Source: Capsicum annuum (lineage: Eukaryota; Streptophyta; Magnoliopsida; Solanales; Solanaceae). From it: DNA of 64,000 nt. This document shows positions 1 through 12,000 of this stretch, in pieces (within the stretch, counting starts at the first letter, position 1; each line of letters opens with the position of its first letter). The notes under the pieces were generated by a model, which was given only the letters and a program-made list of their open reading frames with translations, was not told the DNA's origin and did not search any database. A program made the translations under genes and the position numbers. Where the stretch lies: NCBI RefSeq assembly GCF_002878395.1, contig NC_061115.1, positions 53,505,352 through 53,569,351 of the forward strand, given 5' to 3'.

Positions 1-3000
1 GTTGAATGGGATGAAGAAGACCGCAATACAAAAAAGGAAAAAAAAGGTCCAGGTAGGAAGCGTGGCATCAAAACACAAGAGAATGGTAATGATCATGAGA
101 AAATTGCAAGGAAAGAATCTGGAAGAAAGAGAACTATGGAGAATGGTGGAGATTCTGGTAGTAGAGAGGAGGGGAATGGGAGTAAAAATCATAGGGCCGA
201 CGGAGAAGATAAAGTGGAAGGAGTTGGAAGATATGGATATGGTATGCGTGAAAGAAAAGTGAAAGTTCCGCAAGATAATCCATCAAATCCCCGTAGTAGA
301 AAGAGGAAGGATGAGAATGTAAAAAAATCTTAGCATTCTGAATGCTTCATTTGAAAATCTAATCATTTAATTTACTCTTTACTAACCCAAAATGACCTTC
401 ATTTTAAATTTGAAACTTGGGCAGGGTAATGAGATTGAATCAAATATGTGTCATCAGTGCCAGAGGAATGACAAAGGAAGGGTTGTCCGGTGCACCAAGT
501 GTAAAACAAAGCGATACTGTGTTCCTTGCATGACCACATGGTACTGAAAACTTGTAGCAACTATATTATTGATTGTGTTTGTTCGAGTAACTTTTTGATT
601 TTAATTGTAAGTTGGACTTGCAAAGATATAATACTCTACTCCTGGCTTTATTTGAGCAGTTTGTCTCTTGATGAGATATTTCTATTGTCACAATTGATAA
701 GATGCTAAGCACGATGAGCATTTTAACTATTTGAAGCTTCATATGTCCAATCTATTTGTTTAATATCGTGAACTTCTACGCAAGTTATCATTCAATCATG
801 AAGTTTTCTTTTCCTTTTCTCATGACTTCCTTTCCCTTTATGATCAATAATAGGTACCCTGGGATGCCCGAGGAGGCTTTTGCAGAGTCTTGTCCTGTTT
901 GTTGTCAGAACTGTAATTGCAAAGCATGCTTGCGCTTGGATGGGCCAATAAGGGTTGGATTCTTTTCCTGTCCCACTATAAGTTACAGTACTATGATGCA
1001 AGTTATCACTATGTGATATGCTCTTATTACAAATCTTTTTGTAGGCTTTGAAGAACTCACAATTTGAGATTAGCGAAGAAGAAAAGCTTGAATATTCTAA
1101 ATTCATTTTGAAAAAACTTTTGCCTTTCTTGAGAAGCTTTAATGCAGAGCAAGTGACGGAGATGGAGATTGAAGCTAAGATTCAAGGTTCTATTATTTTG
1201 TTTAAAATTGATGCCATAACAATCGCTTGTATTGTTCAATTTATATGCCTCTTTTCATGTGGGCAGAACTGTAAGTGTGCATTTTGAGATTCAGTTAAGG
1301 TAATATCTATTTGCACCGTTTGAAAAGATAACAACATAAGCCATTTTCCATATATCTGCAGTGTTGACTTTGAAATGTCAACTAGGGAATGCTTTAATAT
1401 ACTTGCTATTTCCCATATAAGAAAACATAATTTCATGTAGCAGGTTGAGAGATAATAGCTTCTTCCAGGAGGAACAGTATGCCTAATTCATCTTCACTTG
1501 CTACCTATTGTAACTAGAATTTCCTTTTAACATCTGGGCAGGGTTACCGGTGTCAGAATTAAAGTTGCAGAAGGCAAAGTGTCAGAAGAATGAGCGGATG
1601 TACTGGTAAGCATGAAGAACCTCTTCTTTCCACGTGAATCTTTTGGAATGACATTTAAATAAACTGAATTGAGTAATATTTTGTGCAGCAACAACTGCAA
1701 AACATCCATTTTTGATTTTCACAGAAATTGTTCTACCTGCTCCTATGATCTCTGCCTTACTTGTTGCCGGGAGCTTAGAGATGGTCACCTAAAGGGAGGT
1801 GAAAAAGAAGTCATCATAGAGTTCGTTGACAAGGGGGTTGCTTATTTGCATGGTGATATGGAAGCTGATTCTGTACCAGCTACCAGAAATGGAACTTCAA
1901 GAAGGGACAGATCAACCAAGAAAATGGTTGAAGATGATTCTGTGGGTGATGCCAGGTTTGCATTTGAAATGGAACCTGGGGATAATGGAAGGCTTCTGCC
2001 AGAGAATTCTGGTGGTCCAGCTGGTGAATGGAAATCCAATGAAGATGGTAACATCCCGTGTCCACCACAGAATCTTGGTGGTTGTGGTAAGGGAATTTTA
2101 AAGCTGAAGTACCTGATGGAAAAGACAGTATGTCCAGTCTCTGAGTTGTTGGCAAGAGCTGAAGATTTTGCCAAAAAATTTGAATTGGAATGCATGCCTG
2201 AAATTCCTCAGGGATCATGCTTCTGTAGGAATTCAGAGGATAAAAATGATATGCAGAAAAGTGAAATGTGTAAAGCAGCATCTCGTGACGGTTGTGACGA
2301 CAACTATTTATACTGTCCAACAGCTAAGTATCTTAAGCAGGAGGATCTGAAGCACTTCCAATGTCACTGGATGAAAGGTGAGCCTGTGATTGTCCGCAAT
2401 GTGCTTGAGACTGCGTCAGGGTTAAGCTGGGAGCCCATGGTTATGTGGCGTGCCTGTCGCCAGATAAAGAATTTAAACCACCCTCTCCTTTTGGATGTCA
2501 TTGCTATCAATTGCTTAGATTGGTGTGAGGTCAGTTTAATACTTGAGAATCTCACATTCAACATTCTCTCTTTTTTCGATTAATTTTACTTGTCTTGGTG
2601 ATCCATAGTTTTATTACCATTTTTGATCTGATTCCTGAAGCCATCAGTTATGGCTTTTTAGATCTTAGTTTGACCAGAGCTCTAAATAATATAGCTAAAT
2701 TTATCAAAAATTTACTTTCAGAATAATATCGGAGAATGATTCTATCACTGCAGCGCATCAGATCTTTTTATCCTGATTAGGACTTTAAACACACCCTCCT
2801 TCTCAATTTGTTCGTCTTTCTTTCCATATGACATGTTTAAGGCTACAAGATTAAAGAACATTTTAGTACATTCGACATATCTTTAGTTTAAAGTTTAAGA
2901 CCACAAGATTCAAAAGTTTCTTTACTTCTTAAAATTTTGTGTCAAGTCAAAACCAGTCAAACAAATTGAAATGGAGTAATAGATTGAAGTACTTCTCAGT

Positions 3001-6000
3001 TTAAATTTTATATCAAAATCTATGGAAAAGGGCCAAAAAACCCTCAAATATTCAAAATAACTCACATTGACCCTATGTTTGTTTTTGGTATCAAAAATAC
3101 CCTTCCCGTATATTTTTTTGGACGAGAGTGGTAGTAGGTAGGCTCCAAGTATCTCTTTGAATGTGTTCCTATTGGATTAATCTGTCCTTGTTTTGTTAAT
3201 TATCTTACACTATTAATCTACTTTTAATCTATTTTGTTCTTGTTGCACTAGTTAAAAATTAAATTTAATCGAGTAGCTAATTCTATTAATTGTGGATAAT
3301 GTTGCTTTCTCTATCATCCATAAAATGCTTGTTCTTTTAACATGCTGTGTTAAATCAATAGACTGCTTCATTTACATTTCGTCAGACGGAGTATTGTTTA
3401 GAAGAATAACTTTATCAATGTTTGTTATAATGTCAGAAGTTTTTTGTTTTTATTTTGAAACTTCTTGTAAAACACCACTACACACATATATATTGACTTA
3501 CAAGTGATAAACAAATAGTTAAGGACGTTTGCGGTCAAATAATAAAGTTCTGGCTCTTTGAATAGAAGTGAAGTCAATTTGAATGGGATTGAAGAAGCAT
3601 GAAGGGAAGCATTAATTTGCTACACTTTGCTATGAAAGTGCACAGCTAGCAGCAATCTCAACTTCAAACCAAGAAGCAGCGTGTACAAGTAACCAATGTC
3701 AGACCAGTGGTTTTTTTTTTTACCATTTGTTGTAAAGAAATGGAAAACTGTGTCAATACATGCGTATTTTGTGTTTCTATTTTTTTGTGTGCAGCATGTT
3801 TTGTGTCATTTTATTTGTGTTATATCTTTTAATTCTTGTATTTTGAAATCAACCCAAACTATTCATGTCTCCTTTTCTTGCAAATAGTAACTCAATGCAA
3901 TCTCCCAGAGACCATGTAAAATTTCACGTTTACTGGAGTCAGTGATGTTCAATGTTTTAACAATGTTTTTCTTCCTCCATTTAATTTTCAGAAGTAGTTA
4001 TTTGATGTTAAGTGATACTTAGGTGTGATGAATAATTTTCTTATTTCTTGGATGACTACAGGTAGAAGTTAACATCCACCAGTTTTTTAAGGGATATATG
4101 GAAGGTCGAATTGATAATGCTGGCTGGCCCCAGATTCTGAAGTTGAAAGATTGGCCTCCATCTGATTTATTTGATGAAAGATTACCTCGTCATGGCGCGG
4201 AGTTTGTCAGAAGCTTGCCTTTTAAGGAGTACACACATCCACAAAATGGCCACTTAAATCTTGCTGTCAAACTGCCAACAGATTCGTTGAAGCCCGACAT
4301 GGGACCAAAGACATATATTGCTTATGGAGTTCCTCAGGAGCTAGGGCGTGGAGACTCTGTGACTAAGCTGCATTGTGATATGTCTGATGCGGTATACCTT
4401 GTTTGTGTCCATTCTTTTGGCATGTGTAGTCTTTTCTATTTTCTTTTGCATACTATTCTGCCATGGGCACAGTAGGATATTTCTTGAAGAATGTGGACTT
4501 TCATGCTATGCGGTTTATTTGCAAGGGACTCTGTAACTGTGATTTCATTAAGCTAAAGAAGCAGGCAAGCTGGTTCTACATGCTTTTCTGTTGTAAGAAA
4601 AGAAAAATGGAAGTTCTCAATATGTACTTGGATGTTGATTATTGTGTTTACCGATAAAAGATGTGTTTTCTTATGTTGTTGGGTTTCCTCCGTTAAATTT
4701 ATCTACTTCAAAATTGTTTCATAGGTGAATGTGTTGACACATACTCAAGCAATAAACCTGACTCCTAAGCAGCTTTCGGAAATGGAAGAAGCGAAAAGAA
4801 AACATGCTGACCAAGATAAAAGGGAACTTCAGATGGCTGGGGATGAGAAAGCATGTAAAAAAGAAGAGTCATCTGAGTTGATTAATGACCACTCTGTGCT
4901 CAGTGAGAGATGTAGAAGAGATGAAAAAACTGATCCTTTTGAAGTTCAAATCTTGAGTAGTGAACCAGATTGTGGCAATCAGTCAATTATTCCATCTGCT
5001 TCTTGTGTGGAACCAGAGGGAGATATTGGTGAGGACATGGTAATAAATGGTGCAATCAATTCTACTAGCAATTGTGAAGCAAGTGGAGGAATTAAAATTG
5101 ATAATGATAAAAGTGATGTGTGCCAAGATGACCCAGTGATTGAAAAAAATGAAGTATTTGTGGATATAGAAGGGGGTGCACTCTGGGACATCTTTAGAAG
5201 GCAAGATGTTGCCAAGTTGGAGGAATATCTCTTGAAGCACTTCAAGGAATTCAGGCATATCTACTGTTGCCCGGTACCACAGGTATTAATAAAACTTGCT
5301 TAGCATTTGATTTTGAAATCGAGGTAGTTTTTTATTATATATTTTATGGGGGTGGGGTAGGGGTATCCTGTATCTTTTGTATCTTTCATTCATATGTTCC
5401 AGAACTCTGCAACTCGGATTTGAGATATTAACAGTTACCTGTAGTTGACTCTAAAATACATTAGATGCCTGTTCAATGAAGTCAAAGCTACATGTAGAAG
5501 AAACAGACAGGATCAGGAATTTTATGAAGGGTGTTCAGATTTTTGAAGAACTAAAGAATGAGTTGTTTAAATTGAAGTACGTAATATTAAGCTAAATCGT
5601 AAAAATACTTGCAACAAAACAATCCTTCTACTATATAATAAGTCACAATAAGTGGTTACCAAAAAAAAAGTCACAATAAGCGGTTGACATGTCTGCTTCA
5701 GTTGCTTCAATTGTGATTTTACTATATTATCCTTAAATAATTATTATTAGTCATTTATGTATTAAAAAATCTAAAATATTTAATAAAAAAATTAAAATAA
5801 ATATTTATGAGACGACTGTTTTAGCTGCTTCAATCGTGATTTTACAATATAACTCATAATTAATTATTATAAGTCATTTAAGTACTAAAAAATTAATATT
5901 ATTTAATAAAAAAGATAAAATAGACATAAAATGATAAATTATTTTTTGATGTTTTAAATTAATTTGACATTTTATATGGGACCACTTAAAAAAAAATTTC

Positions 6001-9000
6001 ACAAGTATTTGTTATAATAATTTTACTATGTCACTTCTAATTAGTAGAATAGAAGAAAAAATATTATAAATCACAATAATTAAAACTTAAATAGTTTTAA
6101 AAATATAATTGACTATCAATGCCATAAAAGTGTGGACAACTTAAAATATTGTTATACAAATTTCATCAATCTAAATATAATAATATATGCCTAACTTAGA
6201 ATTTATCAATCAAACAAATGAAAGTTTTATTTAAATGATAGAATTATACATAACGTAGAATTTTAAAGGATCAACATTGGGCCGTGCATAGCACGGCGTA
6301 AGCCGACTAGTATAGCATAAATCAAAACAATTATGTATTAAAAAAAAATCTAGCAAGAGAATTTTCATCTTTGAAAGCATCATTTAAATGTATTATTGTA
6401 ACTTTACTCGACAAGGTTTCATTTTAAAAATATTTTGCCATAAATTCATTAGAAATAGGATTAAATATTTTTCTTTTAAAAGATTAAGTTCCAGAATTAT
6501 TTACTGTACAACTGAATTGATATTGCATTTTGAGAAATCTGCAATGATCAAAGTTCAAACCAAGCTTCAGTGGCGATGACCGGAGACTAAATTCATGTTT
6601 GAAAATTTTGATTAGGGATTAATTTGTTCATTAGCCAATTTCCTATTTTTTTTAATGTTCATAGACAAACTCTTGATTAGAGATTAACTTGTTTATTAGC
6701 CAATTTCTTATTATTTAAGGTTTGTTTGGAAAGCCACCCGCTAAAAGGTAGTTTTGGGACTCGCCCTGGGGTGATCGGGGATTGACAAAACGCCTCAGAG
6801 CTTAAGTGTGGAGCTTAGTTATGTGAGGCTTACACCTTAAGCGTCTTTTTGTACGTCCTAAACACGCCTAACGCCAAATGTTCGGGGCTCACCTAATAGT
6901 TCTTGAACAAATTGTGTCGAATTTATTAGTCAACACTATTGATTCTCATAATTCTTTAATAAATGAATGATGGATGGTAGTTTTTTTAATCTATGGAAAT
7001 AAGTAAATTTAGAATAACTCAAATAACAAGTCATATTATTGATTATTTACTATTTGACAACAATGTGACTATCACATATATTTTAAATTACATATCCGAG
7101 TTTTACATCTTTACTTGTTATTGGTCGTTATGGTTTAGTCTTTATGACATATATATGATGATAATTTTGGTTGATCTAGAGGCTTTGTGGAAAATGTATG
7201 TTATTTCATTTTTATAGAGGTTAATATTTTTTCATGATCTTTGTCTGGGTAATTTATGCGTTAATATAAATAATCTAATGGGCACCCAATGGTGTCATTT
7301 AGTGGTTCGACAAAATGGAACCTTAGAGATTAAGGTTCAAATCCCGCATAGACCAAATACATTAGCAGGTTTCTTCCTATTTTCTTAAGTATTGGTAGTT
7401 GGAGTTACATGGTATGCGTTAGTGGGAGTTAGTAGGTACTCGATGGAATAATTAAGGTGTGGAAATGTCGCTTGGACACCACAATTATCCAAAAAAAATA
7501 AAAATACCCATCGTTAATTTTTCATGCTTGTGTTTTGCCGTCTCTTATATCTATAATTTTTACTCTTAGTGTTTTGCTTTGTCAAGTGTTTTATAAGGTC
7601 TAGGTGTGAGGCGAGACATTTTACTTGATATGGGCAAGGTGTAACCCTTGAGGTGCCGGGCATAAGCCCTGTGAATTTTTACTATTTTATAAATTAATAT
7701 AATAAAAAGATAACATTACATAGAAATTGCAAAAAAATATAAAATAATTGTAAATGTACATAGAACTGCTTCATCTTAAGCATTAACTAAAAAGTAATTA
7801 GAGTTGCTCATCTCAAAAAAATTAATTAGATCTTTTAAAAAAATTGAGTAGAAATTTATAAATCAACTTGAATAAAAAAAGAAAAACAAAGATGGAATCT
7901 ACACTTAGAAACATTAAACTAGAGTAAGTGATGAAGGATGATACGTTTTTACTTTGCACATTAATCATTTTACCCCTCAAGGGGGCACAAGACGAAGAGA
8001 GAACAAAAATTAGTGCTAAGAATAAAAAATATTTAGTTTAATTTTTTTAACTTATAATTTAATGACAAGCTGAATTTTGTGTTTCTTGATATTAATTAAT
8101 TTATGGACTTGTTTAGAAATTTTAATTGGGAGAGATTTTCTGGGATTCCGTTTCCAAATAAAATTTCATCCAATGTAGGGATGGCATATTCTGGTTCAAA
8201 TCGAAAAAATCGAAAAACCAAAGCAAAATTTAATTTTGGTTTTTCGATTTTTTGGATCGGTTTCGGTTTCAAATTTTTGAAATTCGGTTAAATGGTTCGG
8301 TTTTCGTTTTTTTCAAAAAAATTTTGGTTAAACCGAAAAACTGAACTTATATAAATAATATATATATTTTATTATATATATAAAATATATATTTTTTTAT
8401 TTTATATATATATATATATTGTATAATTTTATAAATATATAATAAGTAACTCGTAACCCTAAGTATTCATTTCATATTTTGATTACTGCTAAAGCAACGG
8501 CGCTTCGAGGAGATGAGTGTTGAGGTTCACAATGACTTTTGTGTTGTTTTGTGGTTTGTTTATGCAAACTTATGCATAATGCAGTCATGGATTATGTGAA
8601 ACTTATGGTTATTTCATTTCATGCATGTTGAATTATTTATATTTGAGAAAAATATGTTTGAAAAAAAATTATTTTTCTAAAAAAATCACCAATTTTAAAT
8701 GTCGAGTCATGACAAAGAAAGAGTTGCTACTTTAATCTTCAAAACCGAAATAAAAATTCGAAATAACCGAACCGAATTTGTAGAGACCGAACCAAACCGA
8801 ATCTAATTCTGTTTGGTTACGGTTGTCATTTTCATCAATACGAAAATCGAAAAACCGAATCGGTTTTAAGCAACCAAACCGAATGGCCACCCCTAGTCCA
8901 ATGTCTAACCTCCCACCACCACCAAAAGGCCTGCGCCAGTAATACCTGTTAAAACACTGGCTATGTCTACTGTAACTACTAACTTTTTGGATCTTGTAAC

Positions 9001-12000
9001 GTAGGTTGTTCACCCTATACATGATCAAACATTTTACTTGACTGAGGATCACAAAAGGAAGCTCAAGGAGGAATATGGTTAGTAATCATATATGAATTCT
9101 TAAGTTTTATCCATTCAACAATTAGAACTCCTTACTTTACTAGCCGTTTTTGTATTTATTCTGAATTTTACAGGAGTTGAACCATGGACCTTTGTTCAAA
9201 AATTGGGGGATGCAGTTTTAATACCTGCGGGCTGCCCTCATCAAGTTAGAAACTTGAAGGTGAACTTACTCGCCAACTTTCTCTTCTAACATATATATTA
9301 ATGCAATCCTAGAAGTTGTGAAGGATGCATTAGTATTTGTATCTTTGGTATCTATTAGGATGACCAGATGTTGGGGTGATGATATATTCAAGTATTTGAA
9401 TAAATAAATAGCATGCAAGAAAACTCACTATAACAACTTTAGGACCTGATTATAGTAGAGGTGCCTTTTGCTCCAATGTCTATTTGCAAATAGGCTGTGA
9501 GCTCTATAATTGATCTTGCAAGTTAGTGTAGGTACTTATTGAAATACTGTTAAAGGTTATCACTGTAGGGCTGGTTTATGGCTGGACGGGAGAAGTGATA
9601 AAAATCCCTTGATGAGATTAGTAATACATTGATTTCACGAGGAAAGACCCACTTGTAGATGTATACGACAAGTAAAGAGTGCCAAATAACTCGCTTCTCT
9701 ATGAAGAGCATCAAATTTTAGTCACTGAAATAAAGTGTTTGCAGTATAAATGTTTCGAAAATAGAAGCTTCCAGGGCTTAGTTCAAGTGGCAAAGGTTGA
9801 GAGACTTGTGATTTCGGTCATAGGTTTGAGTCCTGCTCTCTGCCAACTAAGCCTGGTATTAAGGTGAGAGCTTTGGGAATTTAATTTCTTTTCTTCACGC
9901 TGTAGAATCTCGTACAGTTATTTTATTTGTTTTATTTTAAGAATGTATGTGTAACACTTACTGATTTCACTTTCCACTAGATGTATTTTAGTTGTTTAAT
10001 TAGCTATCATCCTTATATTTTTGTGACCGTTTAAAGCAAACAACATTGATGAGTTATTTAGAGGATAAGTCATCTGATTCTGAAAGCATTACCTCGAACG
10101 ATTCTCAATAGCTTTTCCATATTCTGCTCAATAGCACTTCCCCTATTACAACTTTTATGGCATTATTTCCTTATTAGCCCATTCTAAATGAATTGCAAAT
10201 TTCTATTCTACTGATTGTAGCACAGGTGCAAAAAAATTTGGTAGGATGGCTACTTCTGGGTTATTATTATACGGGTGGGCTGAAAACTGGAAAATGGACC
10301 AAATTGAATTAATTTGGTTCTTCGGTTCTATCTTAGTGTCTTTAGATCTTCGGTATTTGGTTTGGTTCTCGATTTTAGGATTCCGATTCTGCAGTTAAAA
10401 CCAAACAAATAGGAACTCCTCACTATTTTTTTTTTTGGGTTCAAGTTTTGTATACATAATATTTGTTATAAAGGGGATCATTGAGGAAACTGGGTCAGGC
10501 ATTCTGTTGAGCAACGGGAACGATCTGCAGTTTCTTGTTGGGGGCAGGGAGTGGATTATAACTGCTATACTACGAGTGCGGGATCAGCTTGTGCATGTTA
10601 ATGTGATACATTATAAGGATTATTTCTTTATTCCTCAAATGAAGATTATTTCTTTATTCCTCAAATGAAGGGACACTGGAAGTACATTATGGAAAAAGCC
10701 AAAGTACGTGCTTCTTGGACCTTTAGCCTTGAGTGGAGAGTCAGAGCACTTCATCGATTAGGTTTTCTGGCTTTTAATGCTATACGAAGGCATGATCAAC
10801 CTCATGATACTGTTTACTGAACTAGGTTTAATCAGATTCCCTCTAAGCTGGGACACTAATACTTCACATTGAATCTTAAGCACAATTTCTTGCCAAGTCT
10901 TATGGAAGAACCGAATTAGAAAGAATTTAATTGAATTGAATTAATTTCGGTTTGGTATTCGGTATGCACCTGTGAAGACCCGAAAACTATAGAACCGAAC
11001 TGAAGAACTGAATACCTGCCCATAATCAATTAATACTTAACCACCATTTGAAATGTAACTGGGAAATAGTTGCTTTTTAGGGCGGACATAAAATTTGGAC
11101 TATAATACCACTTATTGAAGTACAGATAAAGTTAAGCTTATGGTGCTAGAGTTCAAAATTTTAGCAAGTGAAAACAAAATATGCTCGAGTTTGAACTCAA
11201 GAACAGAATCCTTTAGTTCGTATCTGTAAAACCACGAATTCAAGTTCTCTTTCCTTAAGTTATTAGCTGTAGAATCACGAGCAGTGAGTGTCTCATTTGT
11301 TGAAAAACTCCATAATATATTCTTGAGTTATTTGTTATAGAACTGCGAACTCGACATCAACTGTAGAACGACTCCATGACTCTTTCCTTCCTTGAGTTTT
11401 TAGTTATAGAGTACAAACATGGAGTCTAGACTCGTCTGTTGAGTTCTCAATTGTAGAATCATGAATTATCATTTATTTGTTCGAAGTTTTTATTCTCTAT
11501 TTGAGATAAAAGCAACCAATCATCTCTTCCAGACAAGTATGTCAGTTACTCCGATATATCCATTAGCTTCCATATACCGCGACGATAATATGATTAAAAG
11601 CTTTCACCTACTCAAAGTATTCTTCATATGATGTTGGTGAGGTCTGCTTTGGCAAATCATTTCTTAATTTATGTGATGGGAAGTTTTAACTAAAAAATTA
11701 CAGCTTTGGACACCTAGATTTAGCTTCCATATACTACGACGATAATATGATTAAAAGCTTTCACCTACTCAAAGTATTCTTCATATGATGTTGGTGAGGT
11801 CTGCTTTGGCAAATCATTTCTTAATTTATGTGATGGGAAGGTTTAACTAAAAAATTACAGCTTTGGACACCTAGATCTGAAAGAAGATGGATTAGGGATG
11901 TGACAAAGAAGCAGCAGCAGCAACACACAAGAAGAACCGAAGTAGAAGAAGTGTAGGTTTTTGAGTTTAGTTTTGGGATATATTTGTCTAACTAACTATG

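Larger units (their letters stand above)
5283..9004 (+). other. JMJ25 intron 8, 3.7 kb, filled with transposons
   Basis: Intron between the exons ending ...CCPVPQ and starting VVHPVHDQ. It carries a Helitron-like element, an unclassified repeat with a SINE inserted, and an hAT MITE (listed separately). It splits the JmjC domain between the exon with the HxD iron ligands (ending 4391) and the exon with the third ligand (9174-9259). The unlisted parts (5283-5622, 6311-6717, 7700-8168) are AT-rich with no recognisable feature. Confidence 0.85.

Noticed and set aside
3022..3115. MITE end in intron 6
   Set aside because: Looks like one terminus, but no inverted partner or TSD; left as a note.
7290..7360. 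Possible tRNA gene from box A and box B matches
   Set aside because: No cloverleaf or acceptor stem; the downstream body and A-rich tail show a SINE.
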